DNA of 64,000 bases from Trichuris trichiura. Taxonomy: Eukaryota > Nematoda > Enoplea > Trichinellida > Trichuridae. The position numbers and the translations under genes are program-made. The notes beneath the pieces are model-generated. The model ran no database searches. It was not told the DNA's origin and saw only the letters and a program-made list of their open reading frames with translations. The stretch's first letter is position 1. Every line of letters starts with the position of its first letter. Location: positions 1 to 64,000 of the forward strand of contig JBAJFE010000026.1 in NCBI GenBank assembly GCA_037903355.1. The letters run 5' to 3'. Of the stretch, positions 10,499-24,151 are shown one piece after another.

Positions 10499-13260
10499 GC
10501 ACAGAACACTCGGTTGCACCAACTAAATTTGTAGCCAGAAACGTCGCTGCCAAAATGCACATTGGTTGACAAAGCAAAAGCAGCTCCTCGTCGAGCTTAT
10601 CTCTTCTCATTTTCTCGCTGAAAGATAGGGGATACTGGTTTTTCTCTCGCGCGATAAGATATTATGAAGCGTACATTGGCGGAGGGTACTTGCAGGGAGA
10701 GCGATTAGCTTGCCATAGGCGCATCCTCGAATAGGTTTTTGTCCAACAAGCCGCAAAGCAGTTGCCCTTGACGCGCGACAACCCAACTTTCTTCCAAATC
10801 AAATCCAGGCGTCTTCTATCACGCCTTTGATCAATTCTAAAAGCGTGCCCATCATTAAATAGAAACTTAGGATAAATTTTGTTACCTTTAACAATGGAAC
10901 ACTTAGGCCTCCAAATGTTCCGAGGATTCGTAAGTACAAATAAACGCTTTTTGCAGTTTCCGTAACAAATACAAACACGAAAAAAACAGCACAGAAACAT
11001 TGAGTCAAGCAGCAGAGCTACCTGCGACGATATACGACTGATATATGTCTTTTATTGAAAGAATAATCTTGTTAACTTTGTGTAGAGGGTACAGAACAGC
11101 GATAGTGGCACGACAGAAACATGGCCAATTCAGCTACCCAAACCATTCCTGCCTCAGCCGTTTATATAGACCGCCGTTGCTACCTATTAAGGTGAATAAC
11201 CGAGAAGGGACAGTAACCTATGAAAAGACAAAAGTCCAAGGAAGCAATGGCGCACGAAGACAGCGAGCTCAAGCAGGGAGACCCGCTGCAAACTGGACAC
11301 GGTCCCGTAACAGGAGGGGCCCACAGTCACACCGCCCTATGAGTAGTCTTAAGTTAATGCCAGGTAGGGACAACGACCTCGTGTTGTTGACATCAGCGGG
11401 GGCCTCTTCCAGCAGCTGGTACAGGCACAATGAGATTCTCCGTTTTTACATTTACAAATGTTTTGGAACGACCAGTTACATTGAATGGGTGTTGGCAAGA
11501 GGGAATAATGCTTAGTAGCAGAGAAGATATCAGCTGAATAAAAAAAATTTAGGCAACAGAAGTGCAACAAATCAAAGTAACTAACTTGTTTGCCGGTCGA
11601 TAAGCATTCCCGGTGGCAGTAAATGTATTACCCCTACAATATAACCAAAGGGGCTTAGCAGCAAGTAATTGTTTTTCCCTGAAGTAAATTCAAATAAAAA
11701 ACACTGCCCTAACCAATGTATAGAATTATTAAGTTGGACAACAACCTGTCTCCAACGTAAGCAAGAACTGGGATATTAAGTGGTCCTGAATTAGCCCACA
11801 AATTGGCTTTCCATCCTTATAGCTAAATTAACAAAAAAGAAAAGGCGAGAATGAGAAAATGCAGTACACGTTGAGCGATGGCTAATTTTTATCGACTTCT
11901 TTTCCCTCTGCTTACTTAGGTCCAAAGTAGTCATTTAAATATGTAGTCAAAGTCGAACCAAAGCAAGAAAGTTTGCTTCCAATTTAAGCAGTAATAAAAT
12001 ACGAATGATGATACTCGGGACACTGGTTAGCGCTCGTTGTAAATGGTAAAAAAAATTTCGTTCGTACAAATTAGCAGCACCCGATTAGAACGCAGTTTTC
12101 TGCTATCTATATTAAGCTATTGCGTCACCGTTATCACTCTACAGAAAACAGTGTCCGTTTTAGCACTTTCACCATTTCGATATTTGGAAACCGTACTGAC
12201 CCTATTCTGAGCTTACTATTTCCTATTTAACGCATGTTGAACACCGGTAATTTCATTTGATATTACGTATTTAGATAAATGAGCGCAAACTACTCAGTGA
12301 AACGTGCTTTCGACATTTTGTACTGTGGCAGATGCCGTTGTTCAAACATTAAGCTTAGCGGAACGCTATGCTTCAGAGCCGTCGAGCTTAAAGTTTGCGT
12401 CAAAACTAACGACAAAACATACTAAATAAAAATTTTGCCAAAATTACTGTATATTTAGATATACAGGTACATTCACCATAGTGAAAATCAGGTACAGTAA
12501 TTCTGCACTTACGGCGTGGATATGACGCTGCTTGCTGCACTTGCTGACGACGGGCTAAGGTGGATCATCTGAAAGCTCCAGAGTTTCTAAAAACATTTTA
12601 ACGGGATCTTTTGTGTAAATAAAGCAAAATGAATTTATTACGCGTCACATAATGAAACCTAATCCCATAAATCTATCCAAAAGCTTTAATCGTTTAGTAT
12701 AACACGGATCAAACATTTTTCGCTTAACCTATTCTTGCATGAAGTGCGTGAGCTTGGGTTGCCCTGCGACAAAAGACAGCGTCGATAAAATATTATACAG
12801 CCAAGTTAATAGTGCGAATCAAGTCGCGCGGGCGTTGAAAAGTGTCCCAACCTAATGCACATTCCGTTCAGACGATTAGAACATCTCTAGTGCAGCGTCG
12901 CGCCAAAAAGCAATCTCCACTGTTCAAGGTAATTCCGCGCTCCTCTACGCACTGTGCAAATGTTAACGCTTACTTTTATCGAAATTTAAATTCATCGGAA
13001 ACAGGACACTTTCAGAGTCATCATAAAAACAAAACTGAAACCTTGTTCGTTACGCTGCCACTAGTCATACTGTAACTTTTAAACAATGCAGGTTCTTTTC
13101 TGGCAGTAATGGCCACCAAGGCGCTCTGCCCTTATGCACGCCTAAGCCTAAGCGTAAAGTCTACATTTCGTAGTTCGACTAGCTTACAGTGTGACAGGTT
13201 GGCGCGCAACGAACAAGATTCCAAAAGTATATTCAATTTTTAAAAAAAGGCTGAAAGAAT
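10499..13260. other. Gene-poor stretch; one 156-codon open frame of doubtful meaning
   Basis: I find no recognisable gene here. The longest open frame is 11045-11515 on the plus strand (156 codons). It is arginine- and serine-rich in the middle and matches nothing I know. The opposite strand at 11349-11570 carries a cysteine cluster (CKCKNGESHCACTSC) that superficially resembles small inhibitor domains, but has no signal peptide or splice context. The 11.1-11.5 kb block is visibly more G+C-rich than its surroundings. Confidence 0.3.
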
Positions 13261-13264
13261 GATT

Positions 13265-13270
13265 TTTATT
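13265..13270 (-). promoter_or_regulatory. Poly(A) signal AATAAA
   Basis: AATAAA on the minus strand, about 67 bases downstream of the stop codon of the small hypothetical gene ending at 13337, at a position fitting its 3' end. Confidence 0.5.
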
Positions 13271-13336
13271 TCACAATCGGTATCTCTTAAATTAAAACTT
13301 CTTTTCATAAGGTTTCCTTAGACAATAGCTTAGCGA

Positions 13337-14220
13337 TCAATCCATTGCATCAAAGGACTTTAGATCGAAGTCATTTGTATCTTTCTTTCTAGGCCTTTTA
13401 TTTTTCGGTGGAGGCGACGTCGGGACAGCTGGTGGTGGTGGTGCTTGAGGAATCTTCCGAAGCTGAATTTCCGTGCTCACCTTCGGATCAAAAGCGATTT
13501 GCTGAAACACAATATTTTGCCGCACAAAAAAAATTTTGTAACCACTTCGTTAAGGCCTCTTTGCAGAAAATGTTTTAAGAAAAGCAACAGTACAACTGCG
13601 TGGTCATGGAACATACAAGTAGAATATTAATACTACGTCACGGGTAATTCTTATGTTTCAACACGTAAGTCCTATCTAAAGCAAAGAGTGCTTATTAAAT
13701 TCTGCATTAAGTCAGAATTTGTTGTTTAAAAAAAGTAATTCTTTCCGAATAATGTTAGCTTTTCTTTGAAGGATAATGCACAAAGCTTACTATTATGAGG
13801 CAGCTGAATATAACGCACAATCCTAACGATGCCATTTGCACTGCGCTTACGGAAACTGTCTGAGTTAAGCAAACGAGAGGAAAGTCACAGGGCGACTCAA
13901 TTAAATGTGGCCGTATAAGTGAAAGGCTTAATGACAATAAAAGTTTACCTATCATTACCGGTCTTCTAAGAGATAAATAAATACATTAAACGCCTTACCT
14001 TGAAAGTGAGAATCGTCATTTTCTTAAAGTCAACAAAGCAATGCAGCTGTTCAATGAACTTCTGCACACGTAAAGCCGCCACTGCTTAATCTTCTCGATT
14101 TCTTGAAACGATTATGCAACACTTTAGAATATCACTCTTCCTGAAACTTCGAAAGTCAATGCAAAATAGGCAAATTAATTAAACCTTTCCTACCTGTGAC
14201 GTACGAAGAGAATGCTTCAT
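13337..14220 (-). CDS. Small hypothetical protein with basic, proline-rich C terminus
   Basis: A three-exon model: 14194-14220, 13999-14061 and 13337-13501, joined through introns with GTAGG/GTGCAG and GTAAGG/TTTCAG borders. All junctions are in phase 0 and give 84 residues if the methionine at 14220 is the start; the frame is open a little farther upstream, so a longer N terminus is possible. The last exon encodes a PQAPPPPAVPTSPPP tract, a basic stretch KNKRPRKK that could be a nuclear localisation signal, and an acidic end, NDFDLKSFDAMD. An AATAAA lies 67 bases past the stop. I do not recognise the family. The splice signals and poly(A) signal support a real gene; the function is unknown. 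Confidence 0.45.
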
Positions 14221-14711
14221 ACATGCAGTCAAGAATTTCGTGTGTACAACCGCTAGCACGTGGCTACGTCAATCACTTTAACCTGACGGTTTCACGCTTC
14301 GTCGTTTGAGCTCAACGCTGATAGAATCTTTTCAAACAAAAATATGCGATGAACAAATCAAATGAACAAATGCAATAACCTGAATAAAAAGAATTTTCAT
14401 CAGACGTACTACCAAGTCCAGTCAGGAGCTCTTGCACGCACTTTGAATCTTCGCGGCTTTCGTCACTTGCAACGACTTACCAACGGAAAGCTATGGATAT
14501 CTTTAACGCGATATTTTTCAACTTGCGAAACTATGTCCAATGAAAACGCCTCAAATTATCTCCATATTGTCGCTTCAATATTTCTCCGTATTTTCAACCT
14601 GTAAGCCTGAATCAATTCATCTCTTCCTGAATGCCACTCGAAAGGACGTGTGTTGATTATTTGTGCGCTCATAGCAGCGATCAAAGAGGAAACAATAGCT
14701 TAATAGGCGGT

Positions 14712-17700
14712 TCATTTCCTTACGCTCTTGCTTCTGCCGCTATAGAGAAATATTAATAGCAGTGCCTTAAAGGCTTTTCGAAATTCAATATTGAACAATG
14801 TATAGATAATTGGATTCATAAACGAGTTCATGTATCCAAGCCACGTGGTGAAGAAGAAAGGCGTGAAGCCAACTTGGCACATTGGCTCGTCCAACTTGAG
14901 ACAAATTGCGCTTAAAGTGTTTAAGCTGAAAAAGGGCAGCCAGCAAGCTATGAAGACACCTAAACCAAATGAAGCTAGCTGGAAAGGAAGCACAGGTATC
15001 TAAGCCGGTTCACTGCCTACCTAGCACTATAGTTAACGTTTTCGTTGCCTTCTTTTCATTGCGTTCTGCTTTCGAAATTTTCATGGTGACTCGTCGAAGT
15101 ACACTTTTGTCGATGAGTCGTCGTTTAACCTTATCGGTGGCAGAATTGCTGACCATAGTTTGCTCCATAACGGCAATAAGGTCAGCGTTGGATATTTCTT
15201 TACTTCCCTGTAACTTCTCCTCTTCTTTGTTCACGTACTCCCAAAGCTGCTTGAGCCGAAGCCGTAGCGACCCGTTCTGTTGAAACTCGTTCGACATACC
15301 AGCTAACGACGGTTCCCTACTGCTTTGTCTAACGCTGAACGCTTTGGTCAGCTTGAATCTGAGCTTCAGCGAATTGAGCGCTCCTTTAAACTTCCATTTA
15401 CGACAAACTGAAGGCTGAGTGACCAATGGAGGGTTCATATCGGTTACTAGTTCGTTGGAATCTCTGTCGATGTAGCGAGCATCGTCTCGTTGCGATATCG
15501 TTTGACAATCGCTCCACCAATCCTTGGATATGGTTCCGGCGGCCGAGGAAATTGGTTCCACTGCGCTTTGCGACATTCGCATTATCAACGGTTTGCTCTG
15601 GTCATTATCAACACTAGTGCGGGCGACGCTGGGTGACAGTATGTCATCTTCATTTTTTTCGTTTGAGATGCAAGCTATTATTTGACCAACTGTATTTAAC
15701 ATACCGCTGGAGTTAGACTCGTTATTCACACTGCTTGCGACATCAGGCGCGTATGAGCTAGTGGTTTCTGAAGACTGCATAATTTTAAACTTGCTTCGGC
15801 TCCTTGCTTCTGGCTCTCGAATGCCAGCCATTCTTCGAAGACCAGTTTTGTGCATTCGTCTTTTAGCCTTAGCAGACTGTTTGCGAATTTGATAAAATGT
15901 CGCTGAACAAAAGTACACCATAACGCATAAGGGCACCCAGAAGGAGACAAACGATGAGTAAATAAGAAAGTCGGCGTTGTAGAATCGACATTCAGTTTCC
16001 TCGCGAGAATCGACGTTGTTCATGCCCAAGACAAGCGGAGAAGCGGTGATTAGTGAAATCACCCATACGACTGCATTTATGCCAACCGCGTACCAGACAT
16101 TTCTAGGGCTGGACATATATCGAATGGGATGATTCGCCGCCAAGTACCTTTGAATAGTAACCATGAATTCAGACGTTTTTGACGAAGTTGAAACCCCTAT
16201 TCATTTCAACAAGCAACTGATAAACAGATTTGCTTTTTATCTATATACAGGAGGGTCCTCGCTTAACATCGTTCCTTGAACTCACGCGCGCTTAACCTTT
16301 CATCATATTTTTAGCATGCAGATGAAAAATATCTCTGCGTACAGCTTTTAGATTCGTATACTTTGCCTACGGAGAAATTAAGATGAAATCTTTTTGTCAA
16401 TAAACATTCTAGCTTCACACTTAACTAATGTAATGCAAAGTTTTCAGAGTCTCGTCAATGAGCGAGCTGCTGGCAGTAAGTGAGGCAAGCTTGCAAACCG
16501 ACTACCATAAAGTGCAGTGAAACCTTACCTGTCAAAACTAATCACGGCGAGTAGACATATAGATGAAGTGCTGCAGGCAACATCCGCTGCGCAATAGAGA
16601 TCACACAATACGATGCCAAGTTCCCATCGTCTATTGTTGAACTAAAAGCAACGGTAGTGGTCACACAAAACTGATTCAATCAGACGGTTATGCGTTCTAT
16701 CGAATGTGTTAGCATTTGACGGACGTGGTAACACGATGTTATTGTAAAACTGACAAAAGCTAAGCCACTAATAATAAAACGTACCCCCTTTCATGCTCTT
16801 TACAAAATACGGCAAACGAGGGTACAATAGGTTTAGATGGAAAAACTTGTCATTCTATTCAAAAGTGAAAGCACTTTCTGTCAGGAACTGAAAGAATAAA
16901 CACAGTATTACATAAGAAAAGACAATAGTGCGAACAGTTAAACAGCCTGTCGCTAAAATTAAAACAATTAAATTATTTTTAAAAATATCCTTCAAAGTAA
17001 GGGGCTCCCACAATTATTAATACGTCTACTAGCACCCCTTAAAACGCGCTAAGTAACACTAACTCTTGCGAAAAACGTTAGAAGGCGCTTTGCGAGGACT
17101 AACGTGCTACTTTTTAGCAATACGATTGCTAATATTAATGAAATCAAACAATGGAAAGCATACGCAGTGATTCATGTATTAACACATCAACTTGCACAAC
17201 TTTAATCTGACTACATATGAAATATTTAGTAACAAGCTGGTTTTCTTAGTTTAAAGACATTACAGTCGAGCCACTTGCATTCAGACAGCTCAGGTTCAGA
17301 TGTACCGCGGATACGCAAAATTTCCGGAAAGGTGGGTGCTACTGTAGGGCGCTCAGGAATGCAGGTGCAATACATGCAAATTTAAGCTCTTTTCCAGTGA
17401 CCGCTATGCTCGCAGTGAACTGAAAATTCTTGAACTCAACCTTCCGAACGCAAAGCAATTAAGTATCTGATCAGGGTGATTTAAAAATGGTTAGGCAACA
17501 GCCATCTGCAAAAAGAGCTTTAAGCCATAGTTTATCTGGTCAATGGGCATTAACCTCGCAGGAAGAATAGCAGTTCAAAACTAGCATGGCGTAGACCCCT
17601 GGCAAAAGAAAAACGTCCAAACAAGAGGTTATAACAACAGGCGGAAATGAAACTGCCTGAACGCCTTTACTGCATAAGAGCAGTTTATTTTTCTCCTGGA

Positions 17701-19419
17701 GAATTACAAAAAAATCCGGACAGAAGAGATGCAGATACGAAGCATTTGACTGTTCATAAAAAAACGTAAAATACTTCCAACAAAAACCCAAAAATTCAAC
17801 GTCTCAACAGCGACGTACAATTCTATGTGCTATAGCAAGAAAAGGTAAAGCACGCAAGAATACTCTCGAGAATGCGAAAGTTAAAACAGATCGAGGAAAG
17901 GAATGCAAAAGACCATAACTGTTAAATAAAAACCTTTTTAAATACCCGCCTTGCCATTTTTACGCAATTTCAGCTTTGCTTTACGCTACTATCCAAAAAG
18001 CGCAGAACATTCGAACCCGTAGACCGAAGTTTAATGAATCTGGGAGGCTATGATACCTTAGATGGGTTAACTTCAGGTGCCAAAGCATCTTAGTGCGTGG
18101 ACGATTTTGTGCCCAAGACCTGTTCCGCGAAGGAATATATTCACCAAGCAAAGTTTCAGAGGAAAGCCAGACCTGCCACAAGAAGCAAGAAAGGCATACT
18201 TTTACAAATTTTCACACAATAGTAAACTGCTTTGACTAGGTTATAAAAGTTTAAAGGGAATACTGTAAGTTCTGAAGTTTAAAGTGAAAGCATGGTGCTG
18301 AGGTAAAAAGAGTTTAAATGGAGTATCGTAAGCTCTCAAGTTTAGAGTTTAATTTACTTAAAGTGACAATTTTAAAAAGGAATCCTCTTAAACTCAAAAA
18401 GTTACAACTATCCAATTGCTTTCAGGACTAATCACTGTTCATAAGGTCGGCTAAGAACAAAAGAAACTTCCACCTACATGGAAGCAACTTCCATTTAAAA
18501 TGACGACTCGCATCATCCTTTATGTTTCTGCGGATTGAAGTCCGCTGGGAGGACGAACGTTGACTGCTGTGCGAGTGCAAGCCTCCTCAGGGATTGAGTA
18601 CAATAGGACGTTCAAAACAAGTAGATTAAATGCAGCTTAAACCTCATGCAAGCAGATTCTTCACTTCTTATTTAATAATCTACTTCCCATTTTCCGGGAG
18701 AACATTTTGACAAAAGCTTTCGACTAAAGGCAGTAAAGAGGTTTGGAAAATAAAATGAGAACGACTTCTCTGGCTCACGGTCGATAACTGCACGTGTATC
18801 TCCTTTACGACTGTGTCTACAAAGCAATTAGATACCTACGGACTGCTTAAACACTTGGCCAATATTCGTGACGGTTTCAAATTACTCAGTATTCGACCCT
18901 ATATTCCAACTACTGCAATAACTATGATCAGGTCTTTACTCTGCCAATAAGGTTAAAAGGAAGCTTCAGGTTTGAGACTGGAAATGCGCATCCTTAAATA
19001 AAACTGGGAAAGATGATGAAAAACCTCTACACAGCGCTATTACTTGGGCACTATCAAAACTGAGGCGTCACACGGACGCTAAAATTGACTAGAAGAGATG
19101 GGCGAAACCCGACTAATAAGAATGGAATAATGAATGCACTTACCTCTACGTAAACTGCGAATGGCATAACCATTAAGGCGACGAGTAGATCAGCTACGGC
19201 TAGACCAAATATATAGTAATTGATTGTTCTTCTCAGATTTCGAAATTTGCACACGCTGACGATTACAAGAACGTTGCCAAACAAGGTGAGAAGTGGAATG
19301 GAAAGAAGGATCAAAGCACTGAATCTATGCTCCGCGGCGCTGAGAGCCGTATCGTTCTTGTGCGCAATTTCGTAGCTGTTGTTGGTCCAATTTGCAGCAT
19401 ACGAAGTGGTTGGGGTCAT
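14712..19419 (-). CDS. D2-like dopamine receptor (biogenic-amine GPCR)
   Basis: Four coding exons, 19144-19419, 16529-16641, 15021-16147 and 14712-14959, total 1764 nt (587 residues) with consistent phases. TM1-TM2 carry FGNVLVIVSV and NYYIFGLAVADLLVALMVMP. TM3 reads LCDLYCAADVACSTSS with the amine-binding aspartate, ending FDRYLAANHPIRY (intact DRY). TM5 has the serine cluster IYSSFVSFWVP, TM6 CWLPFF, and TM7 WLGYMNSFMNPIIYTLFN. The ~300-residue third intracellular loop and very short tail are typical of Gi-coupled D2-type receptors. The protein should sit in neuronal or muscle plasma membrane and lower cAMP on binding dopamine. N-glycosylation sites (NWT, NNS, NDT) precede TM1. Intron 1 is ~2.5 kb; the last intron is 61 bp. 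A tyramine/octopamine or serotonin receptor cannot be fully excluded. Confidence 0.85.
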
Positions 19420-22400
19420 GAATGCGCCTCGGATCCGCCAGTCCGTCCGTCGTAAGGTCCATTCAAAGCTTTAACCCGCCAATGTCCGAGCAAATGATAA
19501 ACACAGCAACAACACCGGGGCGCCGCATGGTCGCTGAGGAATGTCTCTCTCTGTAACACGAATTCCGTAACGCATAATTTACGCTAAGAACTTTCACCAA
19601 ACGCTAGGAGACAAACTCTTAGAGATTACTGGGCGATCGCCAGCCACCATATTAGGGGGTAGAATGCAATTTGTACTGCAAAATATGCCAAAAGATCGCG
19701 GACCAGATATAAGCTGAGTGCACAGGGCCTTCATGGGAACTCTTATAACACGTTGGACTACCCAGTGGTCAGCCGGATAGCGTTAAGTCACCACTTTTAA
19801 ATAACACTGAAATATGCAACTGTCGTCACTTAACTGATTTCATCAATGGGTAAAACTCATCGCCGTCCCATTAGAACTACGAAAGTGAAACAGTATTTTG
19901 CGTGCTACTCAGCTTTGTTCCGCAAGACAACAAAGCTTGTGCTCCTACGCGCATGCGATTAAAGCTTAGTAGTATACCTAACGTCACACTCCCTTGGCAA
20001 GGACAAGCAGGAGTGTTCGTAATTCGGCAAATCAATCAAAGATTTATTAAATTTCCAACCATATATCCATAAATTAACAAGCGCATAAATTTCCAAGCTT
20101 GGGACCAATTGATAGAAGTGGACAACGAAATAAAGAGAGGAGCCAAAGCGAGCAGGCTTCATTCCACTGTCAACGGCGTACGCAGTTGGTCAGCCTTGGA
20201 GATTCACTAATAATTAGATTGGGTTTTCGCTGGGGGCAGCTTGCTCGCATACATAATGGATGAACTCGTATGTATTGTCACTGATCATGCAGACATTTTG
20301 ACAACGCGTTTTCGAATTAAGTTGACATCATTGCTACCAAAAGCGGAGCGAACTACTGGCTAGTATCAAATGAGTTCTACTAACAATACGACGTGTTGGA
20401 TATAAGACGCTGTCTGCCCTATCAAGCGCATCCCAAAGCAGCAAACCTTAACGCAAAGAAAGCTCTGATTCATACGGGGAACAGCTTTAAATCCTTGTTA
20501 ACTAAAATTTGAGAAATAATGTAGTCCAGGGCCCCTAATGAGAGAAATCGGTTAGGAAAATGTATACCAAATAGATTCCAGACAAGTCATCAACGAAGTC
20601 AGGAATGATCCTGATAAAGGGCAAATGACCGCTGGCCAGATTTAAGCCACTTTATTTAATTCAACCAATCCGCACTTCTCTGATGCCATCTTTTATAACT
20701 TAAAAACCTAACTGCCACGGAAAGGATATGAAGCTAAGAAAAGTGGAACAAACGTTGAAGACTTCAAATAAAGGCAGTTTAGCTCTCATTAATCATCAGC
20801 ATGCTATATTATGACGCGTGTCCTGACTTGAAGACTATTCACTAGGAGGAAGAACTGGAAAAGCTCAGAGAAAAGAAGTATAAACGAGTATAGCCTTTTC
20901 TCAAGAGAAATTTATCTTTTGACAAAAAGCTTCACATGTCATCATTATTGTCCAGTCTTCAGTCCCCTTGGAAGGAAGTCAAAAAACCAACGCGTAAAAA
21001 AGTCAATTTTAAAGTGTAAAACTTTCCATCTGAATGGGCGCAACTATTACTACGTATCCAACATGGAGCAATCAATGAGTACGAATTTTTCAGACAATGC
21101 AGGCACATCTGCATTATTGACTGATCGAGATTTCCTATTCCCGGTAGGATGAAGAAAAGCTGTTCCGATGAGTATCTCTGCAAGTCTCCTCTCTATGAAA
21201 CGGCACGCGATGGAATGTAATGCGAATAGGGAAAACTCGTATTTAAAATTATTTCGCTCATTAAACACTCCCGGGTGCGATGACGCGTTAACCCATTCAA
21301 TCCAGCGACAAAAGTTGGAATAAGCAAAAAAACATGTCACTAAACGATCTCTCGGTAGGCACTCTCCACTGCTCGTATAGGTTATAAAAGTGGAAAGAAA
21401 AATTTCTAAATTCACTTCTCAAAGTGAGGTTCCTTTTCCTTCAACAGCGCGGGCAGTTCATAAATTGATTGTCACCGTCAAGATGAGAGCATTTCCTAGT
21501 TGAAATGAAAATCAAATCGACAATATTCGATTTATACTTTTCAACACTAATTGACTCGAGGGACGGCTGAGACACTGCGCTTCGTGTTTGCTTTCTTTTA
21601 ATCCAGTGTTCAATGAGTTCCTACTACTGCCCATTCTATCAACACAGCAGGGAATCCTTAGGACATTACCCGACTAGCGAAATGACATTAAAGTTTTTAC
21701 ACGGAAACTATACATACCGCCTGCTTAGGTAGACATCTGCCATATTGAGTAATGAGCTCTACCGGAGTTGATTATGCTAATTTTGTGAAACTTTTTTGAA
21801 TATTAAATAGAAAGCTGACCGTTGCGACGAAAAGACAAAATGTTCTCTGCCTAACAAAGGCATCAATAGTTTAGCAAGAAATTACCTTTGCCATTTGCTG
21901 TCTGACAGATTGCTACCGCTAATCTATAAAGATCTCTTTAGTCAATAAACGCTTGTAGTAACAACGACAAGAGTAGCTACAGTTTTTTGAATTAAAAACT
22001 ATTGAAGAGAAACATTAATTCTTTCCTGTTGGACTTACCTTACGGAAGTACCAATCCCGAAACGTCCTTTCTACTATTTTGCGTCATATTAAAAAAATTA
22101 TCGTTAAAAGCGACGCGCAGAACTTTGAAAATAGTATGAATATAGAACAAACAAGTAAATAATCATTTTCACTTCTTTAAAGTAAGATAGCAGCTCACGA
22201 CGGCACGTTATAATAGCGAAATACTTTTGCTCGACATGAACTACACTGACGACAGTGCTACTATCAACTACTAATGCGAATGCCTTCACTTCGTTGGAAA
22301 AATATGCCGCCCACACTAAACAGGGAGGTGTTAACTAAAGATAATCATGGATATAATGGCGCGATCAAAGAATAACCTATTCTACATTAGATAGTTTAGT

Positions 22401-23011
22401 TACTCAGTTTTCATGTAAAAATTGATACTTTTCACAGGCTCTTCTAAGGTGCGGCGTACTGCGAGAATTAACGGCAAAAGAGGGGAATTTCGGTTTTTCC
22501 AGAAAGCGGCACAGCGTGTCCAACGATCCTTTTAGAATTTAGCTGTAAGTGCTGCGTGACACTTCAGTGCAGCCGTGAAATGTCAACGCGCATTATCCGT
22601 TTGTCGCTGGATGTTACTGCTCAACCAATTGTGAGTATTAGCGTGTAGCTAATCTGGTCCCTTCGAGAATGTTCAAAAGAAAAAAGTCAAACTATTTTAT
22701 TCCATTTAGCCCCGGCGGATTTTTAACGAAGAACAGCTGTCCCAAGATTGTCACTACTCGTTTGACACAGGTTATTGGACAATGAACAATGGAACTCATT
22801 TGAGTGCAAACCGCTACGAAGGCTATTGGCAACTAATCATCCAACAGGTACCGTAGGAATAATTTACAAAGCTTGCCTGAAAACGCGTAGACGCACTTGC
22901 ACACAATACCGTGTGAATATAAGGGCCTTGTACGGTTTCTTTAATAGAAAAGAGAACTCAGGAAACAGCATATGCCTAGTCTCGCCCGTCGGAACATTTT
23001 TTCCCAATACC

Positions 23012-23049
23012 TACGTTTGCGTAATTTAAATACGTTTGCGTAATTTAAA
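23012..23049 (+). repeat. 19-bp tandem repeat, two copies
   Basis: TACGTTTGCGTAATTTAAA occurs twice back to back (23012-23030 and 23031-23049) without mismatch. It is short and isolated, and no function is apparent. Confidence 0.9.
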
Positions 23050-24043
23050 TAATTTTTTAGCTTCTCGGACGAAAAATTTTTCCCGCGTCGTAAAGAATAT
23101 TCGTGAACGTGATTTTTAAGTCTTCCTTAACTAGCAACTGCGATCAAACATCGCGCGAATGCGTGCGAGATGAAAATTTTCTTTGTCACATCAAAAATCC
23201 CCAATTTTGACGAAACCTCAAACTGGACCCGCCTTGTACTTGATAGTGCGTTGTTTAAACAGGTCATGTCCAGTTTACGATTTGAATATTAGCAGCAACA
23301 TCTCGCTGGAAGCGAATGATACCTTTTCTGCCGACTGCAACGAATAACGTAGGAAGGAATGGAAAAAGTTGATCATAAGATCACGACGGTAGTGCAAGGT
23401 TGGAGTCGTAAATTCGCTCTAATCAAGCTAACAACTGACATATGGCACCTTTTGGACAGCTTCCGTCATCGTCATTCAGATTAGTACGCAAGCAATGTGA
23501 ATAGGTGAACGAAAAGTTGTCGAGCCTGACGGAGTAGCAAAATATTGGCCATCTGTTTGCTCAGCGTCAATCAGGGAACGCAAAATGAATTATGCCTGCA
23601 GTACCAATATTTTGCAATACTTCGCTAATCTTTAGCATATAGGAATGAGTTCTCACCTCAGGCGATTTGACATCATGCTTCAATAAGTTTCCAAGAGGAA
23701 ACTATCAGAATCGATTGAGATGAATTCTCGAATCCACGCGACCACGGTAGGCTCACCGGGAACAGATATTATTGTAACCTAAGTTTCGGAAAGTAACTTT
23801 CTCCTGTTGGACGTTAATTAAGCAGTTTTAATCAGCGGAAGATTTTATTGGCCGAATACTTTGAAATGAACAGAATTGTATTTGACATATTGTACGGCCC
23901 GTTGAAAAAGTGAACCGTCACCATGAAGCTTAAATAGCGAAATTGAAAAAAATGGACATTACGAAACGCCAGACCTTATTCAGAAATTTGTTCCCTAAGA
24001 GAAGTACGCCTCGCAGACACCGTACCACCAATTACCTGAGGTA

Positions 24044-24151
24044 AACGAAAATAATTCAGCATCCACTTGGAACCATCAAAGAGAAGCCAGACGCAGATCA
24101 TTGACAGTTCAATATAAACCGCGAAAAGTGAGAATGCAAACTGTATAATCG
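24044..24151 (-). other. Candidate orphan transmembrane exon
   Basis: On the minus strand, a stretch ending at a CAG|GTAATT donor encodes a hydrophobic segment around FAFSLFAVYIELSMICVWLL, preceded by a possible ...GTAAAAG acceptor. The spacing and composition resemble one transmembrane exon of a nematode chemoreceptor-type GPCR. No partner exons were found on either side, so it may be a relic or chance. Confidence 0.15.

Noticed and set aside
11349..11570. Cysteine cluster resembling a small protease-inhibitor domain
   Set aside because: No signal peptide, no partner exons and incomplete cysteine spacing; probably chance in a G+C-richer block.
21050..21415. A 121-codon minus-strand open frame
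   Set aside because: No recognisable domain, no supporting splice or poly(A) signals, and an equally open frame on the other strand.
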